Source: Nitrososphaerota archaeon
GTDB taxonomy: Archaea; Thermoproteota; Nitrososphaeria; Nitrososphaerales; CADDZS01
NCBI GenBank assembly: GCA_021325255.1
Contig: JAJPHP010000076.1
Span: forward strand, 1-64,000
DNA: 64,000 nt
Direction of reading: 5' to 3'
The stretch's first letter is position 1, and each line of letters starts with the position of its first letter. Shown here one piece after another: positions 1 to 8,757 of this stretch. The notes beneath the pieces were generated by a model that was not told the DNA's origin, did not search any database, and saw nothing but the letters and a program-made list of their open reading frames with translations. The position numbers were made by a program, and so were the translations under genes.

Positions 1-415
1 AGAACAAGTGGATTACCTTGATTCAGAATGCAAGCGTGGCAGATGCCATGTCTAAGCGTGAAACAACGAAGAAAATTTAGGAGATGTCTAGTCAATGCAA
101 CAGAACCCGGTTGTTGGCGTTGTTCCAAACCAAAGACATGGCAGGGATTCGTCTCCCCTGTTGGATCGACACGGGAATCAAGAATTTCGCAGCTCTCTCA
201 GCTTTTGCTCGAATTCCGTCCGTCTTATTTCTCCACGACTGAACCACAACTGTAGTGTTTTGATGGCAGAATCTCAAAGTTCGAACAACCGTGATCACAA
301 CTTCATCCACTTTGTGGCTCAGAATTGATCAAACTAGAGAATCCAATCGCAACGATTGCGAGGATCAATCCGATATTTTCAATGAAATCCAAGGAAGAGA
401 CCTTGTGTACCTCGA
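1..415. other. Left-edge region without a convincing gene
   Basis: Open frames of 72-77 codons occur on both strands here, but they overlap one another, have no recognisable domain and no clear ribosome-binding site. I see no RNA gene or repeat. The region lies downstream of the broken PIN toxin gene. Confidence 0.5.
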
Positions 416-865
416 TCATTGGTTTAGCCACAACCAAAGCTCTGGCAACTGATGGCGCGACATATCTCTTATGTCTTCACTCTTGACCCTTCTGACAACT
501 TGTAAACCATCGAAATGCCTGTTGTACGACCAAATGTCTGCCCTTTTCATCAACGCAATGGTGAGAAAAGGGATATCTGCAGGATCAATCACTTGTAACA
601 TTTCCTTGGCCGCCCCTTCAGCATTCAGATCGTATGGGGGGTACACTACTTCTACAAATTGGGAAATAGCGTTAATGAACTGCGAGAGATCCACTGCCGG
701 GTTCTTATGCAGCTACTCCAAAGAGTGATCTAGTAACTCGTCGATTGCATACGCTGGAATATAGAGTTCGAGCAAAAAGCTGTTGATAATTTTCGCTGCC
801 AGTCCATCCGGTTTCAGCAACCAGTGAACTAGTACATTCGTATCCACTACGTACTTCGTATTCAA
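416..865 (-). pseudogene. PIN-domain toxin (VapC type) interrupted by an in-frame amber stop
   Basis: Read on the minus strand from a TTG at 865, the frame gives NTKYVVDTNVLVHWLL, the classic PIN start with its first metal-binding Asp. It continues for about 50 residues to a TAG at 713-715. The same frame then runs on without a shift to 416, with a typical PIN C-terminal half (DIPFLTIALMK, then ADIWSYNRHF). PIN toxins are Mg-dependent RNases of about 130-150 aa, and the two halves add up to that length. The TTG overlaps the TGA stop of the upstream antitoxin, the usual vapBC arrangement. Seen: the stop codon and intact frame. Inferred: a nonsense mutation that inactivates the toxin. Read-through or an internal GTG start at 694 would leave only a C-terminal piece without the first Asp. 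Confidence 0.8.
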
Positions 866-1113
866 CGAGTTTTTGCAGACTGAGTCCTTTCAAATTGTTT
901 TTGACGACGCAATGACAGTCCCCTGTTTATCGCATCTTCGTCTGAGATTCCCTTTTCGGCAAATCGGCGAATGATTGTCTGCGCTTCGATTTGTTTGCGG
1001 AATGCCATAGTCGCTAATCCACTCCAGTTGATTTCTGGAAAGTCATTCATCCGAACCTTGAGCGATTTGGGAATCGTAATTGTAAAGTGGACTGTTTCCT
1101 CTTTGGTATTCAT
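862..1113 (-). CDS. VapB-type antitoxin, probable ribbon-helix-helix
   Basis: An 83-residue protein with a short beta strand (VHFTITIPKSLK) followed by helical segments, the layout of ribbon-helix-helix antitoxins. The charged C-terminal half (QIEAQTIIRRFAEKG onward) would wrap the toxin. Its stop codon overlaps the TTG start of the PIN gene, so the two were translationally coupled. Its ATG lies inside one of two 8-bp palindromes that look like an autoregulatory operator. The reading frame is intact although the partner toxin carries a nonsense codon. The RHH assignment rests on pattern, not on a database match. Confidence 0.7.
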   Translation of the reverse strand: MNTKEETVHFTITIPKSLKVRMNDFPEINWSGLATMAFRKQIEAQTIIRRFAEKGISDEDAINRGLSLRRQKQFERTQSAKTR

Positions 1114-1129
1114 ACGTATAAATACGTAT
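1112..1129 (-). promoter_or_regulatory. Paired palindromes, likely antitoxin operator
   Basis: ATACGTAT occurs twice, at 1112-1119 and 1122-1129. Each copy is its own reverse complement and the centres are 10 bp apart, one helical turn. The first copy overlaps the vapB ATG. An AT-rich TATA-like stretch at about 1139-1148 would put the transcription start close to the ATG, so a dimer-of-dimers RHH repressor bound here would block initiation. The repeat geometry is seen; the role is inferred. Confidence 0.6.
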
Positions 1130-1339
1130 TAGCACATATTTTAGCCTTCTGCCTGAAGGCTTACGCGCCATGCATCCTCCCCCAACCTTTGGCAGGGATT
1201 GAAAATGCTATCAAAAGGGTCGGCATAAGCGTGAGACTTCGCTCTCCAGCGACCGCACCCTCACTTTCGCTTCTTTCTTTGCGCGTTCGCAACTGTTTCG
1301 ATTTGGTTCACGTCAGGATCCTTTCGAGACTGCTCCCTT

Positions 1340-2176
1340 TCACTTGTGAATTGATATTGAACCAACCGTGGTCTCGACGGTCAGCCTGCCAGCACCCGCT
1401 CCGATCCTTCCGGTTATATGCTGTCCGATGTATTGCCCCTTCTCGTAGCGTGCATCTCCAAGATCAAGGCTGCACGTAATCTGCCCGACTGTCGTCGATG
1501 CATCGAGACGTAAATCGGGATTACCAGTTAGGGCGATATCGATGCTTCCCGTGGTCGCACGAAATGAATTATCTCCAGTCGATAGGCTCCCTAGGAATCT
1601 TATCGAACCGGTGGTGCTCCGAGCGGCCATGTTGCCGTTTACGTTTTCGAGGTCGACTGTACCGGTGTGAGTCCTCGCATTTACCGAACCCTCGCATTCC
1701 GTCAGGTGGATCGAACCCGTCTTTGACTCCACGTCCAGTAGCCCCCTGATTCCGTTCGCGGAAATCGGGTCGGTTGTGGTTTCGAGGATGAGATCTGCCT
1801 CGCGCGGAACGGTCACAGTAATGTTTGTTCTGGGTCCTCCAGAGAAAAAGTACGAGCCCCACAAGAATGGACTCCAAGATTTGACGCGGCTTGTCACGGC
1901 GACTGCATTGGCGTTTTGAGTGACGCTGTAGTCTATGCTTTCAGGCTCTATTACTTGGGAGTCAACGACGACCTCGCCGTCATTCCCCCTCCTGACAGTG
2001 ACAGACCCGAGGGCTCCAACCTTCACGTTGACCATTGGTTTTCCGGAAACGTTCAGGATCTGGTGAAATGTTTCAGTCTTTTTCCCGGTCGGGGATACTG
2101 GCACTCCGCAAGAGGGACAGAATTTGGCTCCAGTTTCGGGAAGTGCTGCTCCGCATCTTGTGCAATACGATGGCAA
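1340..2176 (-). CDS. Zinc-ribbon protein with DUF4097 beta-repeat domain
   Basis: A 278-residue protein. Residues 1-25 form a zinc ribbon with two CxxC pairs (YCTRCG and FCPSCG). The rest is a repetitive beta-rich domain of DUF4097 type (putative adhesin fold) with phrases such as LDVESKTGSIHLTE and ARTHTGTVDLENV repeating about every 20-25 residues, as in a right-handed beta helix or solenoid. There is no signal peptide or membrane segment, so a cytoplasmic location is likely, which makes the adhesin label doubtful. Start is TTG at 2176, with an AGGTGG ribosome-binding site about 13 bases upstream. Function is unknown. Two other zinc-ribbon proteins lie nearby at 10639 and 12591. Confidence 0.8.
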   Translation of the reverse strand: MPSYCTRCGAALPETGAKFCPSCGVPVSPTGKKTETFHQILNVSGKPMVNVKVGALGSVTVRRGNDGEVVVDSQVIEPESIDYSVTQNANAVAVTSRVKSWSPFLWGSYFFSGGPRTNITVTVPREADLILETTTDPISANGIRGLLDVESKTGSIHLTECEGSVNARTHTGTVDLENVNGNMAARSTTGSIRFLGSLSTGDNSFRATTGSIDIALTGNPDLRLDASTTVGQITCSLDLGDARYEKGQYIGQHITGRIGAGAGRLTVETTVGSISIHK

Positions 2177-3199
2177 GAGTAATAATAATCCACCTGATTC
2201 AATGCGATCGTCTTGCTAAAAAGTCAAGCTAGCGATTACCAAAAGTGATAATCAGTTCCCGAGCGGGAAGATGCACGGGTGACATATTTCCGATCTTATT
2301 CTACACGCACAAAGGAAAGTTAAAATTGTCCGGCTCCGAAGAGCAAGGCGACAACACTCACTGGAAGAGAACCATGAAAAAGGCCTCGCTTAGGGATCCT
2401 GGGCAGGTGGGTAATAGTCGTGTGTGAGGATAGCGATCCCACAAAATTACCAGAAGTAATGTTGGCAGGTGCTTCACACTGAGATGCCGAAAGCTCCATT
2501 GACACGCGGGAGCTTTTTTGGGGCACTCTTTTTGATTCGAAGATCTCTTGTACGAGAGGAGTCACTTTGGCGTTTTAAACGGACGCTGCTTGGTTATTAC
2601 GTGAAAGATGCTTGAACAAATTGAAAAGTCTTGGCTAGTCAGTTCTATTTGCTACGGAAAAACGCTTGAAAAATGATGCAAGTTATTCGAATCTGCTGAT
2701 ACGGAAATTGTTCGTGGGCAAATTTACCCAATCTATTTACAGTATGGCCTTAACTTTTCCAGTATTGCCTATTTCGCCTAAGGAAGAGAAATAAGTCGGA
2801 GCACTAAAGTTGAGAAAATAATTGGCCACGCTATTCTCCTGTCATGTCCATGAGTAGAAATAGAGAATACCTTTGACTGAATGTATACCAGTTTAGTCAT
2901 TAAAATTTCTCCCGGATGCTCTGCCGGTGACATTAGGCATTATTAGCTCACATTCTGACCTCTTTACGTTGAAACAGAAGTGGAAAAAGGAAGAAGGAAC
3001 CAGTCAACCGCAAATGATTTCTCCACATCTTTCGGTTCGCCTTAATTACACCCAGACTAACAACTCAGGGAGTATCTTCACCGATTTGTTCGTGAGCCTA
3101 TTGCGAGTTTGCGTAGTGACTTCTACTAATTCACAACATTGGCCTGAATTTACCTGAATTAGTAACGTCTATTAAGTCCCTCTTTCACCCCTCAGAGGT
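2177..3199. other. Roughly 1 kb AT-rich intergenic region
   Basis: Short open frames on both strands lack any recognisable domain. The right end must hold the promoter of the importer operon, and a TATA-like stretch (CTATTAAG) lies about 30 bases before the ATG at 3200. I see no tRNA, strong hairpin or repeat. Confidence 0.4.
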
Positions 3200-4468
3200 A
3201 TGGTTAGCAACAACGGCGCCATCGCTAGGATGGCTGCGATCGTGGTAGCCGTGATAATAGTTATTGTTGCTGTCGTGGCGGGCTATTTTGTCGCAGCCTC
3301 ACTCACTGGGGTTGCAAACACGACCTCTTCAAACAGCAACACGATAAATACACCGGGATCAAATGCAACGTCGGTAACACTCGGCTTCGCTGGAACCGCG
3401 GACGTCACTGACTTGCCTGCCCTTGTACTCTGGCAGATCTACGGTCCAGAAGTTGGCCTAAATATCCACGTGGTCTACCTTGGAACAGACGCTTCAATTC
3501 CCGAAGGTATAGTTTCGGGTGCGATTGAAGTCGGCGAATCAGGTTTTGCCGGCGTACTGCAGTCGACAGAGTCCGCCGGGAACGCTTCTGGCTCTTATCC
3601 ATTTGTCGCTTTCACTTCGTACGAGGCAATCAACGACTTTGGAATCGTGGTGAGCAACTCGATTCACAGTTGGAGCGACCTCGCAAACCAGCCCATTGCT
3701 GTGGAGGCGATAGGTTCGGATACTGACATCTTCTGCCACCTTACTCTCACCGCGCACGGCATCCCCAAGAGTCAGCAAAACTGTCTTCCCACTGGTGATG
3801 CCGGGTCAAGACTCGACGCTTTACTCGCGGGCAAGGTCGTAGGAGACTGGACGGAACCATACCAGATGATAACCGCCGCGCAGACTGGCAAGTTCCACAT
3901 CTTAGAAACTATTCCTCACGAGATCCCCGGTCTGATCGGATCGTTGCTTTACACTAGTCGAGCTTACGCGGCTGCCCATCCAGATGTTATCACGAAGATG
4001 ACCGAAGCGATGATTCTTGCTCACAGATGGGCGTGGAACGAGACGACGTGGTTACAAAAGGAGCAGATCGATTTCCCTGGAACTAACGCCACATTGGCAG
4101 CTACGTCTTGGAAGGTATGGATTGCAATGGGCCTCTGGGCTCCAAACGGTGGCTTTAACTCAAACGAGGCCAACTTTTCGGAGACATACTATTTACAGCA
4201 ACAAGAGATCAATAGTTTCCTTCCGATCAAATACTGGGCTGACTTTTCTTATGAACAGAAGGCCCTTGCTACGATAGGAAATTACAGCGGTCCTGCGAAT
4301 GGCTATGTTAACCCGAACATTCCTACAATCAACGCTCAGATACCCGGCGAGCCGAGCGCAATACTCGGCGGCCTTGGGTCCAGTGGGGCACTGGCGGTAA
4401 CTTCTGGAGGGACGATGCTAGCCACTCCGATCAACTCGGTGGATTTCGGGAGGGGTAGATCATCTTGA
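3200..4468 (+). CDS. ABC transporter substrate-binding protein, SsuA/TauA/NMT1-like
   Basis: A 422-residue extracellular binding protein held by an N-terminal membrane helix (about residues 12-35). No lipobox cysteine is evident. The following Ser/Asn/Thr-rich linker is typical of archaeal surface proteins. The body has the two-lobed fold of the sulfonate/taurine/thiamine-precursor family: an opening strand with a substrate-loop Asp (GFAGTADVTDLPAL), IVSGAIEVGESG and DALLAGKVVGDWTEP. It is the first gene of a five-gene operon with two permeases and an ATPase and overlaps the next gene by 4 bases. The substrate cannot be read from sequence; sulfonates, nitrate-like anions or pyrimidine precursors are all possible. 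The sulfate-activation genes 20 kb away make a sulfur compound attractive but unproven. Confidence 0.8.
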   Translation: MVSNNGAIARMAAIVVAVIIVIVAVVAGYFVAASLTGVANTTSSNSNTINTPGSNATSVTLGFAGTADVTDLPALVLWQIYGPEVGLNIHVVYLGTDASIPEGIVSGAIEVGESGFAGVLQSTESAGNASGSYPFVAFTSYEAINDFGIVVSNSIHSWSDLANQPIAVEAIGSDTDIFCHLTLTAHGIPKSQQNCLPTGDAGSRLDALLAGKVVGDWTEPYQMITAAQTGKFHILETIPHEIPGLIGSLLYTSRAYAAAHPDVITKMTEAMILAHRWAWNETTWLQKEQIDFPGTNATLAATSWKVWIAMGLWAPNGGFNSNEANFSETYYLQQQEINSFLPIKYWADFSYEQKALATIGNYSGPANGYVNPNIPTINAQIPGEPSAILGGLGSSGALAVTSGGTMLATPINSVDFGRGRSS

Positions 4469-5133
4469 AAGGCGGAATTATCATCGCTATAGTTGGAATC
4501 ATCCTCATAGCTATCGGAGCGGGCTTGGCCTCGTACGGGTACGTGACTCCAATAAAGAGTCAGTCGACTGTAGACAACAGCGTCTCGCAACCGTTGATCT
4601 CTAGAGTGACATTTACGCTGCAGGCTACGCAGCCTCCATGGGTGCTCTCCGCGCAGCTGAAGCAGGGGCAGGTCGTAAACGGTATCTTCGGTCTCACGAA
4701 CTTTACGAGTTCACAGGGTCCGGTGTTCTTCTACATTCAAAACGAGACGCAACTGGTAAACTGGGGCAAGTGCTCTCCTTGCGCGTGGCCTACTTTGGTT
4801 AACAAGTCCTCGCCTTCGACGGGCATCTACACATTCAGCTGGACCGCACCAGCAGCGGGCGCCTACTACTTTACCTTTGACCCCGAGTATTACAACGCGA
4901 CCGTGCCCGCATACTTTGATGCAAACACCACGAATGTAGTTCCCACTACCATTACAACGACATCCGCTAACACTAACGTCATCTACGTCGCGATAGGAAT
5001 AGCGATCTTCGGTGCCGTTCTCGCTGGGGTGGGTCTAGTGATGGGGAGTTCGTCTTCGATGTCGCCGCGAAAAGATCCGAAATCCCAACCAAGTGGAAGT
5101 GCTCCCTCAGGTGCAGAACCCGGTCCTCGATGA
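4465..5133 (+). CDS. Two-helix membrane protein of the importer operon, unknown function
   Basis: A 222-residue protein with a TTG start overlapping the binding-protein stop by 4 bases. One membrane helix lies at residues 3-28 and another near 170-195, enclosing an extracellular beta-rich domain of about 130 residues (TFTLQATQPPWVLSA onward, with an N-glycosylatable face). A Pro/Ser/Gly-rich cytoplasmic tail follows. The tight placement between binding protein and permease suggests an accessory subunit, perhaps a co-receptor or anchoring partner. SsuABC/TauABC operons do not normally contain such a protein. The 3' end overlaps the start proposed for the next gene by about 40 bases. Confidence 0.7.
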   Translation: MKGGIIIAIVGIILIAIGAGLASYGYVTPIKSQSTVDNSVSQPLISRVTFTLQATQPPWVLSAQLKQGQVVNGIFGLTNFTSSQGPVFFYIQNETQLVNWGKCSPCAWPTLVNKSSPSTGIYTFSWTAPAAGAYYFTFDPEYYNATVPAYFDANTTNVVPTTITTTSANTNVIYVAIGIAIFGAVLAGVGLVMGSSSSMSPRKDPKSQPSGSAPSGAEPGPR

Positions 5134-5956
5134 AGAGACGCGCGAGGCAAAAGAGCGCTCGGTCGAAGGGCAGAAACGCAAGAATCGTTTCTTCCTTTTT
5201 CAATTCAAGTGGCTCGTCAGGATAGCCTCAGTCGCGGCGTTCCTGATCGCATGGCAGATCGTGGGCGCCCAGCTAAACCCCATTCTGATCTCCACCCCGA
5301 CGACAGTGTTCGAGAGCTTCATAGGTCTGATTGAAGGGGGGCAGTTTCCCGCGGCACTCGCGGAAACTCTTGAGACCTTCGCGGTGGGATACCTTCTCGG
5401 CTGCGGCCTCGGGATATTCGTCGGAGCTATCATGGCAAGATCAAAGGTCGTCGAGAACGCACTTGACCCCTACATCAATGCCCTGTTCGCGACACCATTC
5501 GTGGCGCTCATTCCACTCTTTATCACGTGGTTCGGAATCGGCTATACGACGAGGGTGGTGGTAGTCATCCTCTCGGTTGTCTTTGTTATGATAATCAACT
5601 CCCTTGCAGGATTCCGTGATGTTAGCAAGAGTGTTGTCGAAATGGGGAGGTCCTTCGGGCTCTCCGGATTACCTTTGTATCGAAAGATCGTAGTGCCGGC
5701 TAGCATACCGTACATAGTCGCAGGGCTACGACTAGCCGTCGGCCGCGGACTAGTAGGAATAATCATCGCGGAGATATTCCTGCAGATGGTCGGCATAGGG
5801 TATCTCCTCGAAGTGTTCGCGGATGACGTTTTCCAAGTGGGGAATTTGCTCGCAATTACGATCGTGATAGGTGTGATAGGTGTCTGTCTGACTGAGGCAT
5901 TGAAGTATGTAGAAAAGAAGGTAGCTATTTGGAGGATGACTGCAACACTTGGTTAA
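5093..5956 (+). CDS. ABC importer permease, SsuC/TauC-like (first of two)
   Basis: A 287-residue inner-membrane permease of the BPD_transp_1 family. About six helices follow a charged N-terminus. The cytoplasmic coupling loop, which contacts the ATPase, is seen around VVEMGRSFGLSGLPLYRKIVVPAS (residues 183-206). The GTG start at 5093 overlaps the preceding gene by 41 bases; a start further in would shorten only the charged tail. It shares fold and motifs with the permease at 6736, so the transporter is probably a heterodimer rather than the usual homodimer. Confidence 0.85.
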   Translation: MEVLPQVQNPVLDEETREAKERSVEGQKRKNRFFLFQFKWLVRIASVAAFLIAWQIVGAQLNPILISTPTTVFESFIGLIEGGQFPAALAETLETFAVGYLLGCGLGIFVGAIMARSKVVENALDPYINALFATPFVALIPLFITWFGIGYTTRVVVVILSVVFVMIINSLAGFRDVSKSVVEMGRSFGLSGLPLYRKIVVPASIPYIVAGLRLAVGRGLVGIIIAEIFLQMVGIGYLLEVFADDVFQVGNLLAITIVIGVIGVCLTEALKYVEKKVAIWRMTATLG

Positions 5957-6764
5957 GAGACTCGTAGTCGATAGAGTGTGCAAAAACTACGCCGCTGTAG
6001 AGGGACCAAGAGAATCGAAGGTGGTGCTGAAGGACGTTTCATTCTCGGTTGATGACGGGGAAATAATCTCAATAATCGGCCCCACTGGATGCGGCAAGAC
6101 GACCTTGCTCCGAATCATCAGTGGGCTTACGATCCCCGATAGCGGGCGTGTGATGTTCAATGAGAGTCAGCTCGTCGACCTGAACAATCCGCAATGCGCG
6201 ATTGTATTCCAGAACTTTAACCTTCTTCCTTGGAGAAACACTATCGGGAATATTGAACTTGGTCTAGAGGCAAAGGGAGTTCCCAAGGAAGAACGCGTCA
6301 AAATTGCCATGTACTTCCTCGAACTCGTAGGACTGAAGGGATTCGAGAGACACCACCCGCACGAGCTATCGGGGGGGATGCAGCAGCGTGTGGGACTTGC
6401 CAGGGCACTTGCAGTATCCCCACAGGTCATACTCTTTGATGAGCCGTTCAACTCAGTCGATATCATGCTCAGGGAGTCGCTTCAGGGAGAGGTCCTGAAA
6501 ATCCTCGTCGAGAACAACAAGACAGCAATATTTATCACCCACAACGTATACGAGGCCGTGTCACTCTCTGACAAGATTATCACTCTCTCTACAAGGCCTG
6601 GCACTGTCAAGAAAATCTACACAGTGGACCTGCCAGGTCCTAGGTCGGACAAGAAAGTGAGGTCGGCCGAGGGCGACGCCCTAGTTGAAAATATCAGGCG
6701 CGACCTTCTGGAGGAGCTCCACGGAAAGTCTCTCGATGCTCAGATCGCGAGGAGCGTTGAGTGA
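5949..6764 (+). CDS. ABC importer ATPase, SsuB/TauB-like
   Basis: A 271-residue nucleotide-binding subunit with every canonical motif: Walker A GPTGCGKTT, Q-loop FQNFNLLPWRN, signature LSGGMQQRVGLARAL, Walker B VILFDEPFNSVD and switch His in FITHNVYEA. The SsuB/TauB/NrtD subfamily is recognisable from the LLPW stretch after the Q-loop. The TTG start overlaps the permease stop by 8 bases; an 8-base overlap also fits the alternative TTG start of the next permease. Probable energiser for both permeases. Confidence 0.9.
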   Translation: MVKRLVVDRVCKNYAAVEGPRESKVVLKDVSFSVDDGEIISIIGPTGCGKTTLLRIISGLTIPDSGRVMFNESQLVDLNNPQCAIVFQNFNLLPWRNTIGNIELGLEAKGVPKEERVKIAMYFLELVGLKGFERHHPHELSGGMQQRVGLARALAVSPQVILFDEPFNSVDIMLRESLQGEVLKILVENNKTAIFITHNVYEAVSLSDKIITLSTRPGTVKKIYTVDLPGPRSDKKVRSAEGDALVENIRRDLLEELHGKSLDAQIARSVE

Positions 6765-7545
6765 CTCGACTCTAAAGAAATTCCTGCGAAACGGCTGGAC
6801 AGTCAGAGTGATCTCGCTGGTCATCTTCCTCATCGGCTGGCAGATATTCGCGTCATCGGTCAATCCTCTGATTTTCGTTCCACCCTCCGTCGTTGCAAAA
6901 AGGTTCCTGCAGCTCTGGTTTACTGGCGGACTACCAATACAGACGCTGATAACACTAGAGACAGTCTTCGTTTCCCTCGCAATATCTGCGCTGATCGGGA
7001 TTCCAATCGGTCTCGCGATGGGCACAAGGAAAATCGTGGAGTATGGTATTGACCCATACGTCAACTTCATCTACTCTCTTCCCGTCGTGGTCATCATTCC
7101 GCTCGCGGTCATCTGGTTCGGATCAGACCTGTGGCCTTCGACGTACATCATAGTGTTTCTCCACGCTGTGCCACCCATTTTGATCAACACCATGATCGGG
7201 GTAAAGGCCATGAACAGGACTCTTTCCGAAACTGGCAGGTCCTTTGGTCTGCGCGGAATCGGGCTGCTTAGAAAGATAATTGTTCCTGGCTCGTTGCCCT
7301 ATATTCTAGCGGGTCTTAGAATAGGCGTCGGACTCGCGATAATAGGGACGATGGTCGTGGAGATTTTTCTCTACAATACGGGCCTGGGCTACGAGCTTGT
7401 TTTCTTTCAGAACAGGTTCGACACCGCAGCTGTTATAGTTGGGATACTCGTCATAATGGCGATAGGAATCGGTTGCAGGGAAGTAATCCGCTTCCTAGAG
7501 AAGAGAGCCCTCGCTTGGTCAGTCGGTGCGACGGGCGTAGCCTGA
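6736..7545 (+). CDS. ABC importer permease, SsuC/TauC-like (second)
   Basis: About 270 residues, a paralogue of the permease at 5093, with the matching coupling loop LSETGRSFGLRGIGLLRKIIVPGS. The frame is open from a TTG at 6685, but that would overlap the ATPase gene by 80 bases. I prefer ATG 6736. TTG 6757 is an alternative because it gives the same 8-base overlap used by the preceding gene and has GAGGAG just upstream. The last gene of the importer operon. Confidence 0.85.
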   Translation: MLRSRGALSDSTLKKFLRNGWTVRVISLVIFLIGWQIFASSVNPLIFVPPSVVAKRFLQLWFTGGLPIQTLITLETVFVSLAISALIGIPIGLAMGTRKIVEYGIDPYVNFIYSLPVVVIIPLAVIWFGSDLWPSTYIIVFLHAVPPILINTMIGVKAMNRTLSETGRSFGLRGIGLLRKIIVPGSLPYILAGLRIGVGLAIIGTMVVEIFLYNTGLGYELVFFQNRFDTAAVIVGILVIMAIGIGCREVIRFLEKRALAWSVGATGVA

Positions 7546-7818
7546 CCTGAATTGACGAGAGAGGCAGATCCGCCCTTCCTTTGCTTTGCACGGTAGTTCG
7601 AGGTACGTTGGACTTCCTTGGGGGAAGAAGCTCAACGAGTGTAGCTCCCCGATGCAGAATCCTCGCCATTAATGCCTCATTCCAAGTATCCAACGCAATA
7701 GAGAATCCTTCGTCGGTCCGTCCAGACTAACAGATCGACGGTCACGATGTAGGCAATTCTCAAGCATGATGATCGTCTCCCGTCTTTATCTGTAAAGCCG
7801 TGCAGATCTACACCTGAA

Positions 7819-8685
7819 ATGGAACAACTAGAGATAGGTCCGAGGCAGGTGGGAACTCCTTCAACTCGAGCCTCTGCCATGCCGGTAATTGAAGCATCAG
7901 GCGTTGTAAAGACCTTCGGCACGGTAAACGCTCTTTCGGGTCTCAGCATGAAGGTGATGCCAGGAGAGATTTACGGACTTCTCGGTCCGAACGGAGCTGG
8001 AAAGAGCACGATGATCAAGATCATAAACGGGCTACTACAACCAACCTCCGGGACCGTCCGAGTTGGAGGATATGATATTTCAAGCGACCCCTTCGAGGTC
8101 AAGTCAGCGATAGGTTACGTCGCTGAAAGCTCAATTCTCTACGACTCGCTTAGCCCGAGAGACTTCTTCGAATTCGTCGCATCTGTAAGAAAAATTGATC
8201 CGGCAAAAGCAAACGAGCGCGTCACGAAACTTGCGGACGCATTTGCATTGAGGCAGTATTACGATTCACCGATAGCCACACTCTCCATGGGAACAAAGCA
8301 GAAGGTTGCAATAATCGCTTCGCTGATTCACGAGCCTCCACTGCTCCTGCTCGATGAACCGCTCAACGGTCTTGACGCACGAAGCAGCAGAATACTGAAG
8401 GATCTTATTTCATTCCATGCCGAGAAGAACAAAGCCGCGGTGCTCTTTTCAACTCACATCATGGAGGTCGCTGAGCACCTCTGCACCCGGATTGGAATAA
8501 TCTACGGCGGTAAGATCGTGGCAGAGGGTTCGCTCGAAGAGCTTCGAAAGAAGGCAAGCACTGAGAAGGAACTTGGGAGCAAGGAAGCGAGCCTTGAGGA
8601 TATCTTCTTGCGACTAACGCACGAGGAGGAAGAAGTTACCGAGACCGTGAAGATCCTGCGCGAGGCTTTCCTCGTGGGGAGATGA
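7819..8685 (+). CDS. ABC-2 type exporter ATPase
   Basis: A 288-residue nucleotide-binding protein of the CcmA/DrrA type. Walker A GPNGAGKSTMIK, signature LSMGTKQKVAI (a variant of LSGGQ), Walker B LLLLDEPLNGLD and switch His FSTHIMEVAE are all present, with a C-terminal charged extension. The frame starts at ATG 7819, but the domain begins at MPVIEASGVVKTF, so ATG 7879 may be the true start. The next gene, 72 bases downstream, is a large membrane protein that should be its partner. Confidence 0.85.
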   Translation: MEQLEIGPRQVGTPSTRASAMPVIEASGVVKTFGTVNALSGLSMKVMPGEIYGLLGPNGAGKSTMIKIINGLLQPTSGTVRVGGYDISSDPFEVKSAIGYVAESSILYDSLSPRDFFEFVASVRKIDPAKANERVTKLADAFALRQYYDSPIATLSMGTKQKVAIIASLIHEPPLLLLDEPLNGLDARSSRILKDLISFHAEKNKAAVLFSTHIMEVAEHLCTRIGIIYGGKIVAEGSLEELRKKASTEKELGSKEASLEDIFLRLTHEEEEVTETVKILREAFLVGR

Positions 8686-8757
8686 GAAGATAATCATCTA
8701 GCGGTCAGGCGGAGTTAGGGCGGCAGGAGAGGAGAAGCAAGGGGCGACGTAGATCAA

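Noticed and set aside
1087..1479. Plus-strand frame of 130 codons
   Set aside because: It overlaps both vapB and the DUF4097 gene on the opposite strand, and its composition is that of a shadow.
6685..6735. Longer N-terminus for the second importer permease
   Set aside because: It needs a TTG start 80 bases inside the ATPase gene, has no ribosome-binding site, and adds no helix.
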